From Chitinophagales bacterium (lineage in GTDB: Bacteria > Bacteroidota > Bacteroidia > Chitinophagales > S012-47), in the NCBI GenBank assembly GCA_026981615.1, contig JALSIH010000210.1:1-40223 (forward strand): DNA of 40,223 nt, read 5' to 3'. The number at the start of each line of letters is the position of its first letter. Position 1 is the first letter of the stretch. Positions 25,001 to 32,997 of this stretch are shown here, in pieces. Both the position numbers and the translations under genes were made by a program. The notes under the pieces were generated by a model. The model was not told the origin of the DNA, did not search any database, and worked only from the letters and a program-made list of their open reading frames with translations.

Positions 25001-28000
25001 CCAGACCTATGGCAACACCGGCAGTGACAACGATATACACGGTGTATGTGGCCGATGCCAACGGCTGCAAAGACACGGGCACGGTGCGGGTTCAGGTGAA
25101 CCCCCTGCCTGTGGTTTCTACCAGTGCGGACACGTATGTCTGTATCGGAGACAGCACACAGCTGAATGCCAATGCATCGGGTGCACAGCTTTACGTCTGG
25201 TCTCCGGCTGCCGGGCTTTCAAACGACAGCATAAGGAATCCTTATGCCCGCCCATTGGTGACGACTGTATATACCGTGGAAGTGACCGATAACAATGGAT
25301 GCAGAAATACCAATACGGTTCAAATTGAGGTAAAAGCATTGCCTGTGATCAGCAAAAGCCCCGATCGCATTGTCTGCGAAGGAGATACGGCCCGGATATG
25401 GGCGGCTGGCGGAGTATCGTACCTCTGGTCACCGGCTGCTACGCTTAGTTGCAATACCTGCCCCGACCCTGTGGCGCAGCCCCCGGTGGATCAATACTAT
25501 GTCGTTCGTGTGACCGATGCATTTGGATGCGTCAATGAGGACTCCGTATTCGTCAAAGTAAACAGTTTGCAGCCGGGCGCATTTATTCAGGACACGGCCA
25601 TTTGTATCGGGGAGTCGGTGACATTGTTTGCCAACGGTTTTCAAACATACGCTTGGTGGCCGGGCAGCGACCTGAGTTGTACGACTTGCCCGGCACCACT
25701 GGCCACACCGGCTTCCACCTCCACCTATTACGTGGCCGTAGAGGACAACAACGGTTGTCGCGATACGGGAAGTGTCACGGTTACAGTCAATCCCCTGCCC
25801 ACGGTGGGGATTGTCGTTGCCTCAGACAGCGTATGCCTGGGGACAAGCACTCAACTGACTGCAAGCGGAGGCATTCTGTATCAATGGACACCTTCTGCCG
25901 GCCTGAGCAGCGACACGGTTTTCAATCCTCAGGCATCACCGCTTGTGACGACCGACTATACCGTCAGGGTTACGGATGTGAATGGATGTGTCAATACGGC
26001 AAGCAGAAGAGTAACGGTACTGCCCTTGCCGCAGATCACTAAGAGCAGCGACACCTATGTCTGCAAATATGACTCTACGCAACTGGCAGTGGGGGGCGGC
26101 ATTGCGTACTCGTGGAGTCCCGCAGCCTCGCTTTCCTGCTCCGACTGCCCCGATCCTTTTGCTTTCCCGCTGCTTACAACGGTTTATACCGTAGAGGTCA
26201 CCGACAGCTATGGCTGTGTGAACAAAGACTCGATTACGATATCCGTAAATACGGCTGCCGGGAACATTTCACCCGATACGGCCATCTGCATCGGAGAAAG
26301 CACCCGCCTGCTTATCAGCGGTGGGGTCAACTACAAGTGGTGGCCCGGAACCGGGCTGAGTTGTACGTCCTGTTTCAATCCGCTGGCATCGCCCTCCACA
26401 AGCACCACGTACAGCGTGGAGGTTACGGATGCCAATGGCTGTCGCGATACGGCCGGGGTGCAGGTGATTGTAAATCCGCTGCCTGTGCTTTCGACAGACG
26501 GCAATAAAAGCATTTGCGAAGATGATTCCATCCAAATCCGGGTAATCGCTCCTACCGGAATTGCTTTTCTCTGGACCCCGGCTGCCGGCCTCAGCAATGC
26601 GGCCATCAGCGACCCGATGGCCTCTCCGGCATCTACTACGACATATACGGTGAGGGTGACCGATGCCAATACCTGCTCGGATACTGCCCGTGTGCGTGTG
26701 GAGGTTCGCCCGCGGCCTAATACGAGTGCCGGGCAGGATTGGATTATTTGCCTCGGTGATACGGCACAACTGAGGGGGTCCGGTGCCGACAGCTATGTCT
26801 GGAGTCCGGCCGGCAGTCTGGAATGCAGCACTTGTGAAGAAACAAAAGCCTGGCCGGGTGCTACGCAAACCTATACCCTGACCGGCATTCTGAACAACGG
26901 ATGCACGAGAGAAGATGAAGTCACGGTTTCGGTGAACCCTCTGCCAAATGTTTCGCTGGGGCCCGACCGCCTGATATGTGAGGGAGATACGGTTCATTTG
27001 CTGGCCACGGGAGCTGTAAGTTATCAATGGACTCCGGTCAACGGGTTGAGTTGCAGCAATTGTCCGGACCCCGTAGCAACCCCCCTCCAGACGATCACCT
27101 ACACCGTGCGGGGAGCCAATGTCTTCAATTGCTTTGATGAGGCAAGCATCACGATAAGCGTCAATTCTCCGGCCAGCATTGAGATTACTGCGGATACGAG
27201 CATTTGCCCGGGGGAATCTGTTCAGCTTTCGGTGAGCGGGGGGGTAAGTTACCAATGGTCGCCTCCGGAAGGGCTGAGCAACAGCAGCATTCCCGATCCC
27301 CTGGCCACCCCATCGGCTTCTACGACCTATTTCGTGCACATCGTTGATGCCAGCGGATGTGAGATTGATGCAGACGTATCAATCGGAATCTATGTGCCGG
27401 CCGAGCCCCTGCCTTCGGCAGATACAACGGAAATATGTATTGGTGATACCGTGGTGCTTAGTGCCGTGAACGGGGTGATCTACAGTTGGCAGCCTGATTT
27501 CAGCCTCATCACTCCCGGAGACAGTGTGAGCATTGCCATTCCTGAAGAAACTACGGTGTACACAGTAACAATTATTGATATCCATGGATGCGAAAATTCG
27601 GATCAGATTGAGATAATCGTTCATCCGCTGCCCGATGTAGATGCCGGACCCGACCAGTTTATTTACCAAGGTGGCAGGGCACGTCTGACCGGAAGCGGTG
27701 CCAGCGTTTATATCTGGTCACCGGACGAAAATATCAATGACATCAATGTAGCCGACCCCATTGTTTTTCCCTCCGATACCTTTGTGTATTATCTGACGGG
27801 CATAGATCGCTATGGATGTATCAACTACGATTCCGTCCGGGTATTGGTGGTGCCGGAAGCCAATTTTGACATGCCTTCTGCTTTTACTCCGGATGGCGAT
27901 GGGGTAAATGACCGCTTCCGTATCAGCAATCCGGAAAACTTCAACCTCGTATTTCTCAAAATATACGACCGCTGGGGGAATATGGTCTTTTACACGACAG

Positions 28001-28134
28001 ACCTGGGGGTATCCTGGGACGGTACCGTCAATGGTGCTCCTGCTCCTATGGGTACATACATTTTCATAATGAACGGGGTGGATGATCTGGGCAAGGAAAT
28101 CTGGCGAAAAGGAAATATCACATTGATCAGGTAA
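22039..28134 (+). CDS. giant secreted protein 1: N-domain, 2 PKD, 19 Ig-like repeats, T9SS type B CTD
   Basis: This is a 2031-aa exported protein. The signal peptide (about 1-22, MNKRYVLLFALAFLLFAGDL) is followed by a Cys-rich N-terminal domain (about 23-305): ATHLVGGMIGYRCVG, GDCCRNASVNNI, CNSSPEF, FDHSATDPDGDSLAYYLC, TGFMTGEPTSLGLYVVTVC, DEYRNG. Two PKD-like domains follow (about 308-481; YFWDFGVAG, YFWNFGDAG), then 19 Ig-like repeats of about 77 aa (483-1941), then a 90-aa CTD (1942-2031; PSAFTPDGDGVNDRF, IYDRWGNMVF, WDGTVNG, GTYIF) of the gliding-motility/T9SS type B class. It is probably exported across the outer membrane by T9SS as an adhesin or surface fibre; function not proven. Repeats 5-13 are three tandem copies of one three-repeat block. 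The start is preferred over upstream codons because it begins a clean signal peptide. Confidence 0.93.
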   Translation: MNKRYVLLFALAFLLFAGDLMATHLVGGMIGYRCVGNNQYIIFAYRYRDCSSPVNANLPPNFDIVIAPVNNSSISNDTINLSRQSNTQIVIVPINLCHVPTNSYCVEEHYYESDTLTLTANSDGYDIYNLDEPGLNGARQPGDCCRNASVNNIINPGGVGQVLHSRIPNPGAWNCNSSPEFVNYPPVEVCLNDSIRFDHSATDPDGDSLAYYLCEALDQSPYDPSVYPPFDSVPYSGTYSSAYPMPSSPRLRIDSVTGFMTGEPTSLGLYVVTVCVDEYRNGTRLGRYRREVQMKVVECTVQTTAEIEGNANTPGLVLACDTTLVQFVNGTTDTTAQTTYFWDFGVAGSSSDTSRLFEPAFNYPDSGTYQVMLITNKGYPCSDTAYATVLVYPGIEADFGAEEPYCVGQPIRFSDSSTVAYGYVNSYFWNFGDAGSASNTGIGPNPVHIYNSPGTYDIKLDITSSKGCQDSITKSIEVSLRPTLSAPNRVDLCDGDSIRINITTDATQFMWSPNTYMDCDTCEDPLVWPPGNMAYNVTVTNSAGCSRSKNAIVVNVVQPPVADAGPTKYLCSASVRLEGSYSGGVGAPTYSWSPAAGLSCTNCPNPWATPNQTTTYTLTVTMSTGCSDSDTVTVFTSNLSVTAGTNDYNICPGDSTQLNANSNTSGVIYNWSPGSGLSDSGIANPMASPAVTTVYTIEITDPVSTCISQDTVIVRVHTPVGIEAGPDTSICINESVLLSASKGSAYQWSSDPALSCSNCRNTTASPLLTTMFTVSGIDSVGCPVSDSVTVTVNPLPTISISQDTTICSGSSARLNAGGGVAYRWSPAASVSCDTCAGSDAYPVSTTQYTVEVTDNNGCRDTASVKVTVAPPPSITTSANEVICAGESVQITASGGQSYQWAPAAYLDNPMIADPVASPPANTMFTVTVTDSNGCVNQDSVFVQVNVLQPGAFISDTAICRGESVELYANGFVDYNWAPSSSLSCSVCPRPMATPAVTTIYTVYVADANGCKDTGTVRVQVNPLPVVSTSADTYVCIGDSTQLNANASGAQLYVWSPAAGLSNDSIRNPYARPLVTTVYTVEVTDNNGCRNTNTVQIEVKALPVISKSPDRIVCEGDTARIWAAGGVSYLWSPAATLSCNTCPDPVAQPPVDQYYVVRVTDAFGCVNEDSVFVKVNSLQPGAFIQDTAICIGESVTLFANGFQTYAWWPGSDLSCTTCPAPLATPASTSTYYVAVEDNNGCRDTGSVTVTVNPLPTVGIVVASDSVCLGTSTQLTASGGILYQWTPSAGLSSDTVFNPQASPLVTTDYTVRVTDVNGCVNTASRRVTVLPLPQITKSSDTYVCKYDSTQLAVGGGIAYSWSPAASLSCSDCPDPFAFPLLTTVYTVEVTDSYGCVNKDSITISVNTAAGNISPDTAICIGESTRLLISGGVNYKWWPGTGLSCTSCFNPLASPSTSTTYSVEVTDANGCRDTAGVQVIVNPLPVLSTDGNKSICEDDSIQIRVIAPTGIAFLWTPAAGLSNAAISDPMASPASTTTYTVRVTDANTCSDTARVRVEVRPRPNTSAGQDWIICLGDTAQLRGSGADSYVWSPAGSLECSTCEETKAWPGATQTYTLTGILNNGCTREDEVTVSVNPLPNVSLGPDRLICEGDTVHLLATGAVSYQWTPVNGLSCSNCPDPVATPLQTITYTVRGANVFNCFDEASITISVNSPASIEITADTSICPGESVQLSVSGGVSYQWSPPEGLSNSSIPDPLATPSASTTYFVHIVDASGCEIDADVSIGIYVPAEPLPSADTTEICIGDTVVLSAVNGVIYSWQPDFSLITPGDSVSIAIPEETTVYTVTIIDIHGCENSDQIEIIVHPLPDVDAGPDQFIYQGGRARLTGSGASVYIWSPDENINDINVADPIVFPSDTFVYYLTGIDRYGCINYDSVRVLVVPEANFDMPSAFTPDGDGVNDRFRISNPENFNLVFLKIYDRWGNMVFYTTDLGVSWDGTVNGAPAPMGTYIFIMNGVDDLGKEIWRKGNITLIR
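23485..27861 (+). repeat. array of 19 Ig-like repeats (protein 1)
   Basis: Nineteen tandem units of about 230 nt fit the pattern IC-x-G-(D/E)-S, then S-x-x-Y-x-W-S-P, LSC-x-x-C-x-x-P or LS-x5-NP, T-x-YTV-x-VTD-x-NGC, then V-x-VNPLP as linker. Eleven units carry the central CxxC pair and eight lack both cysteines. All units but the last have the outer Cys pair (before the G-D/E-S and in NGC). Unit order matches the arrays of the two downstream paralogues. Confidence 0.9.
24655..26718 (+). repeat. higher-order tandem repeat: three copies of a 3-unit (A-B-C) block
   Basis: Blocks start at 24655, 25345 and 26032 and end at 26718, giving lengths of 690, 687 and 687 nt. Unit A lies next to GCVN-x-DS at its end. 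Unit B starts G-x-x-I-x-DTAIC in the first two copies and GNISPDTAIC in the third, and carries CxxC. Unit C lacks CxxC and has GLS-x5-(N/D)P. The same block occurs once in protein 2 (30845-31531, 687 nt) and once in protein 3 (39040-39726, 687 nt). The copies have diverged at amino acid level, so the expansion is not recent. Confidence 0.85.
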
Positions 28135-28196
28135 CACTTGTTTTCTATTGGGCGTTATGACACACGTCTTTAACAAAAATTAAGATTTAAATTTTA

Positions 28197-28204
28197 TAGA
28201 TTTG
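28197..28204 (+). promoter_or_regulatory. candidate -7 promoter element for giant protein 2
   Basis: TAGATTTG at 28197-28204 is an exact TAnnTTTG match within the 118-nt gap between proteins 1 and 2, predicting a leader of about 40 nt before the ATG at 28253. No strong terminator hairpin was seen in the same gap, so read-through from protein 1 is also possible. Confidence 0.4.
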
Positions 28205-28252
28205 TTAACGGAATCAAGCCTTTGCCCCGAAAAAAGCTTTTAATATTTCGGA

Positions 28253-31200
28253 ATGAAAAAATTACTGCTGACGCTATTCATACTGTTTAGTGTAGCAAAT
28301 GCTTTTGCTACGCACCTTGCGGGAGGGGTGATTTACTATGAGTGCCTGGGCGGTAATCAGTATAAAATTAAGTTGATAAGGTATAAAGATCAGGCGGGAA
28401 ACCCATTGCCTGCTTCGTATACAATCCGTATTTCACCGGTCAACGGGGGGAGCAATATTGATGTGACGGCCAACAAAGTAGCGGGAACAGGCAACCTGGT
28501 ACAGATCATTCAGACGAATCCCTGTCATTCGCCCCAAAATTCAATTCAAATTGAAGAACATGTGTATGAAACCGGAACAATCACACTGACGGGCAATACG
28601 CCCTACGATGTCTATGATGTGACGGCCAATGGTTTAGGAAATCTTGTTCCGGGCGATTGTTGCAGGAACAACAGCGTTAACAATATTCCAAATCCCGGCA
28701 CAGTAGGCCAGACTTTATATGCCCGTATTGCAAATCCGACACTATATCCCTGCAACAGTTCTCCTACTTTCAATAATCTGCCTCCCCTCGAAGTATGTCT
28801 GAATGATACCATCCGCTTTGATCATTCTGCCACCGACCCCGATGGCGATTCCATATCTTATTACTTATGCGATGCCCTGAACCAGGGATCCTACTCACCG
28901 CCAAGTATTCCGCCTTTTCCTTCGGTGCCTTACAATGCCGGGCTTTCGGGAGCGAATCCGATTCCGGCCAATCCGGGCTTATCTATCAATCCGGTTACCG
29001 GATTCCTGACCGGGTACCCGACAGCAACAGGAATTTATGTAGTCAATGTATGCATGGATGAATACCGCAACGGGGTGCGGATCGGGCACTATGGCCGTGA
29101 AATTGAAATGAGTGTGGTACAATGCTTTGCCAATACACAGGCCAGTGTACAAACGGATTCTGCTACTTCTGCGCAGGGATATGGCATTATCCTGGAATGT
29201 GTGGACAGTACGATAAATTTTCAAAATACCTCCCTCAATGCACAGGAGTATTTCTGGGATTTTGGTGTAGCGGGTGTCAATACCGATACCTCGACCCAGG
29301 TAAACCCTTCCTATACCTATCCCGCACCGGGAGATTATACCGTGATGCTGATTGCCAATCCGGGGTATTGGTGTGCAGATACAAGCTACGCCATTGCCCG
29401 CGTGGCTTCCAAGCCGGTAGCCGACTTTACGACCAGCCAGCCGCTTTGTACCAAACAGACCATCGCCTTCAATGACAACTCGAGTATTGCCTCGGGCAAC
29501 GTGGTTTTTTATATCTGGGATTTTGGTCAGGGCACTCCGCCTAAATACGGAAAAAACACTTCGAAAAAATACAATACGGAGGGTTGGTATGATGTGACGC
29601 ACATTGTCAACTCCAACAAAGGGTGTTCAGATACCATTACAAAAAGCATCCGGGTGGATAAGACCCCGGACCTGAATTTTGGCGATCCTATTTTTATTTG
29701 CATAGGTGACACGGCTCCGATCAATCTGGTAACCGATCCGGATGTGGTGAAATGGGACTGGCTGCCAAAGACCGGGATCATTTGCGATACTTGTCCGGTG
29801 CCGCTCATATTTCCGAGCACATCGGGCGGCTACGTAGTTACGGTAACCGACTCTGCGGGGTGCAAAGCCACAGGAACCGTTGGAGTTAGTGTGGGGCCCA
29901 GGCCGATTGTGGATGCCGGGCCGGATACCAATCTTTGTTTTGCCGGACAGGTCAAATTGCCTGCCAGTGTCAGCAACTTATCTTTTCCTCCGGTCTTCAG
30001 CTGGACGCCTCCTACGGGTTTGAGTGATAGTGCGGTGCTGAATCCTTTTGCTTTCCCTTCGCAGAATACAACGTACACCCTTACGGTTTCTACAGCTGCC
30101 GGTTTTTGCATGGAGAGTGACACCGTCAATGTGAAAGCCAACCCGACTACTTTGAGTGCCATGGCCCAGCGCTATGCCATTTGTCCGGGCGACACGACCT
30201 ACTTAAACGGGGTTACCAACGGCACACAGGTGTCTTACAGCTGGCAGCCCGCTTCGCTGCTCTCGAATCCCAATATTGCCAATCCCATGGCCGTCCTGTC
30301 TTCGAGTCAGATATTTACACTGACCATTTATGACAGCATATCCACCTGTTACTCGGTAGATACCGTGGGGGTTACCGTCAATGTGCCGCAGGGAATAACG
30401 GCCGGGCCGGATACCACCATTTGTGCGCAGGATGTGCTCCCGTTGTTTGTGTCAAACGGAAGCAATTATCAATGGAGCGGACCCGGGCTGAGCTGTCAGA
30501 ACTGCCCGAATCCCAGTGTTTCTCCATTGAGCAGTACGGCTTATACGGTCTCCGGACTCGACAGCAACGGCTGTGTAAACTACGATACGGTGCAGGTCAA
30601 TGTATCTCCATTGCCCGTGCTCACAAGTATCTCCGATACTTTTGTCTGCAGTGGCTCATCCATTCAGTTGACGGCCTCGGGTGCACCTCTTCTGGTATGG
30701 GCTCCGGGGGCAAGCCTTAGTTGTGATACCTGCGCCAGCCCCCTGGCCTCGCCTGCAGTCAGTACCATCTACACGCTGAATGGATTCTCCACACTGGGAT
30801 GCAAAAGTTCAAAAACAATCCGGGTGGATGTTTCCCCCTTGCCCAATATCAATGCCTCACCGGTCTCTCCGATTTGCGAGGGCGATACCGTACAGCTTGC
30901 TGCAAGTGGAGGAGTTTCATATACCTGGCTTCCGGCTACAAACATCATCAATGCCAATGGCCCTGCTCCTTCGGTTTTTCCCATTCAGTCCACTACCTAT
31001 TCGGTCATTGGCTACGACAGCAAGGGCTGCGCAGATACGGCTACGGTATTTGTTAAGGTCAATTCTCTGCAGCCCGGAGCATTTATACAGGATACAGCCA
31101 TTTGTTTCGGGGATACGGTTCAGCTTTTCGCCAATGGATTTGTCACTTACAACTGGTCCCCGGCATCCACGCTTTCCTGTACAAGCTGCCCAATGCCGGT

Positions 31201-32953
31201 AGCTACTCCCCTGAGTACGACCGTTTACAGTGTCAGTGTGGAGGATGCCAACGGTTGCCAGGACCAGGGAAGCGTAAAAGTAACCGTCAACCCCTTGCCC
31301 AACGCAGTGATTAGTGCGGGCAAAGATTCGATATGTGAGAACAGCAGCATTCAGCTCAATGCTTCCGGAGGCGTGAAGTATTTTTGGTTTCCTTCCACCG
31401 GTCTTGATGATCCTGTGAGTGCAAGCCCCATCGCCTCGCCCAATGTGAGCATACGCTACACGGTCGAAGTGGTAGATGCCAACGGCTGTATTGATACTTC
31501 CTCTTTGTTCCTGAAAGTATTGCCCATCCCCAATACGAATGCAGGCCCCGATCGTCAGGTGTGCCTCAATGACACCCTGGTGATTACGGCCAACGGAGCC
31601 GATCGTTATCAATGGCAGGGCCCGGGTATTGTGGCATGTGCAAGTTGCCAAAGTGTGAATGTATCTCCTTCGGTTTACACCACATATACGGTGACGGGCT
31701 ACCTCGACAACGGATGCAGTACACAGGATGAAGTGAATGTAATTGTCCGGCCTTTGCCGCTGGATGTGAGTGTTTCGGCCGATACCAATATATGCCAGGG
31801 AGATACGGCCTATTTGCAGGTAGAAGGGGATGCCTCCTACACATTCAGATGGAGGCCCGCCTCAAGTCTGACCTGTAGCGATTGCAAAGATCCAAAGGCA
31901 TTTCCTTTGTCGCCCACGGTCTATACCGTGACGGCAACAAATACATTCGGCTGCAAATACGATCAGACGGTGGAGGTCATCGTCAGTTCTCCGGCTACGG
32001 TAAATGTGACACCCGATACAGGTGTGTGCCCCGGTGGCAGCATCATGCTGCAGGCAAGCGGAGGGGTACAATTTGACTGGACACCAAAGATCGAAATAGA
32101 CAATGACCAGACAGCTACACCGCTTGTCACGCCCACGGCTCCGAGACTATACAATGTCTTTATCATTGACAATCTGGGCTGTGAAATATACGATTCGGTA
32201 TTTGTGGACATTTATACCCCTGCCGATCCGATGGCCTCCAATGATACCACTGTTTGCTATGGATTTTCCGTACAGCTCGAAGCGCACAACGGAGTTACTT
32301 ATCAGTGGCAGCCCGACAGCACGCTTTCCGATCCGTTTTCGGACAGGCCCCTTGCCAGCCCGCTGCTGCCGGTCACCTATACCGTGACGATAACGGACAT
32401 ACATGGTTGCAAAAACACGGATGAGGTGAAAGTGACCGTAGTGCCCCTGCCGGATGTAAATGCAGGGCCCGATATTTCCGTGTATGAGTTTACACCGGTC
32501 ACGATTACCCCAACGGGCGCATTGAGATATGTCTGGATTCCTGCCGGTGACATCATTGATTCATCGGGCAATTCGGTGACCATCTATGCAAAAGATACAA
32601 CGACTTATGTCGTGATTGGTACGGACGAATACGGATGTGTGAATAGCGATACGATCACCATTAATATAGTGGAAGTGCCGCGAATTATTGCCCCTAATGC
32701 CTTCACACCGAACGGAGACGGGGTAAATGACGTTTTCTATATTGATGCAAACAAGAGTTTTAAATTGAACTCTATGAAGATTTATAATCGATGGGGCCAA
32801 CTGGTGTTTCAAACCACGGATATCAATGATTCCTGGGATGGCACTTTGCTGGGGGAAAAGCTCCCGCTCGGAACCTATATCTACGTGATTGAGGGGATTG
32901 ACGAACTGCATAACAAAGTGAAGCAGGGTGGTAACATAAGCTTAATGAGGTAA
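28253..32953 (+). CDS. giant secreted protein 2: N-domain, 2 PKD, 13 Ig-like repeats, T9SS type B CTD
   Basis: This is a 1566-aa paralogue of protein 1 with the same layout. The signal peptide (MKKLLLTLFILFSVANAFA) runs straight into ATHLAGGVIYYECLGGNQYKI; the N-domain continues with GDCCRNNSVNNI, CNSSPTF, FDHSATDPDGDSISYYLC and DEYRNGVRIG. Two PKD-like domains follow (YFWDFGVAG, FYIWDFGQG), then 13 Ig-like repeats (471-1476) and a 90-aa type B CTD (1477-1566; PNAFTPNGDGVNDVF, IYNRWGQLVF, WDGTLLG, GTYIYVI). Its 13 units line up one to one with units 0-7 and 14-18 of protein 1. From the A-B-C block to the C-terminus the two proteins have nearly equal lengths (473 versus 471 aa after the block). 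Likely T9SS-exported adhesin or surface protein. Confidence 0.93.
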   Translation: MKKLLLTLFILFSVANAFATHLAGGVIYYECLGGNQYKIKLIRYKDQAGNPLPASYTIRISPVNGGSNIDVTANKVAGTGNLVQIIQTNPCHSPQNSIQIEEHVYETGTITLTGNTPYDVYDVTANGLGNLVPGDCCRNNSVNNIPNPGTVGQTLYARIANPTLYPCNSSPTFNNLPPLEVCLNDTIRFDHSATDPDGDSISYYLCDALNQGSYSPPSIPPFPSVPYNAGLSGANPIPANPGLSINPVTGFLTGYPTATGIYVVNVCMDEYRNGVRIGHYGREIEMSVVQCFANTQASVQTDSATSAQGYGIILECVDSTINFQNTSLNAQEYFWDFGVAGVNTDTSTQVNPSYTYPAPGDYTVMLIANPGYWCADTSYAIARVASKPVADFTTSQPLCTKQTIAFNDNSSIASGNVVFYIWDFGQGTPPKYGKNTSKKYNTEGWYDVTHIVNSNKGCSDTITKSIRVDKTPDLNFGDPIFICIGDTAPINLVTDPDVVKWDWLPKTGIICDTCPVPLIFPSTSGGYVVTVTDSAGCKATGTVGVSVGPRPIVDAGPDTNLCFAGQVKLPASVSNLSFPPVFSWTPPTGLSDSAVLNPFAFPSQNTTYTLTVSTAAGFCMESDTVNVKANPTTLSAMAQRYAICPGDTTYLNGVTNGTQVSYSWQPASLLSNPNIANPMAVLSSSQIFTLTIYDSISTCYSVDTVGVTVNVPQGITAGPDTTICAQDVLPLFVSNGSNYQWSGPGLSCQNCPNPSVSPLSSTAYTVSGLDSNGCVNYDTVQVNVSPLPVLTSISDTFVCSGSSIQLTASGAPLLVWAPGASLSCDTCASPLASPAVSTIYTLNGFSTLGCKSSKTIRVDVSPLPNINASPVSPICEGDTVQLAASGGVSYTWLPATNIINANGPAPSVFPIQSTTYSVIGYDSKGCADTATVFVKVNSLQPGAFIQDTAICFGDTVQLFANGFVTYNWSPASTLSCTSCPMPVATPLSTTVYSVSVEDANGCQDQGSVKVTVNPLPNAVISAGKDSICENSSIQLNASGGVKYFWFPSTGLDDPVSASPIASPNVSIRYTVEVVDANGCIDTSSLFLKVLPIPNTNAGPDRQVCLNDTLVITANGADRYQWQGPGIVACASCQSVNVSPSVYTTYTVTGYLDNGCSTQDEVNVIVRPLPLDVSVSADTNICQGDTAYLQVEGDASYTFRWRPASSLTCSDCKDPKAFPLSPTVYTVTATNTFGCKYDQTVEVIVSSPATVNVTPDTGVCPGGSIMLQASGGVQFDWTPKIEIDNDQTATPLVTPTAPRLYNVFIIDNLGCEIYDSVFVDIYTPADPMASNDTTVCYGFSVQLEAHNGVTYQWQPDSTLSDPFSDRPLASPLLPVTYTVTITDIHGCKNTDEVKVTVVPLPDVNAGPDISVYEFTPVTITPTGALRYVWIPAGDIIDSSGNSVTIYAKDTTTYVVIGTDEYGCVNSDTITINIVEVPRIIAPNAFTPNGDGVNDVFYIDANKSFKLNSMKIYNRWGQLVFQTTDINDSWDGTLLGEKLPLGTYIYVIEGIDELHNKVKQGGNISLMR
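29663..32680 (+). repeat. array of 13 Ig-like repeats (protein 2)
   Basis: Thirteen units averaging 77 aa are of the same type as in protein 1. Six carry the central CxxC pair and seven have neither of its cysteines. A single A-B-C block lies at 30845-31531. The last unit, next to the CTD, lacks the first outer cysteine (DISVYEFTP where others have IC-x-G) but keeps the second (EYGC). Confidence 0.9.
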
Positions 32954-32997
32954 TTTTAAATAATTGTAAAATAATTCTATAATTTCGGAACCCTTAC

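Noticed and set aside
26269-27339. A 356-codon minus-strand open frame in the Ig-like array of protein 1
   Set aside because: It arises because the repeated codons lack stops in reverse; it repeats with the array and has no start signals.
28135-28252. Rho-independent terminator between giant proteins 1 and 2
   Set aside because: Only a short AAAAGCTTTT palindrome was found, too weak and not followed by a T-run on its own.
25553-31113. Recent gene conversion between proteins 1 and 2 at the LQPGAFIQDTAIC linker
   Set aside because: Ten of 17 codons differ silently, so the DNA is too diverged for recent exchange.
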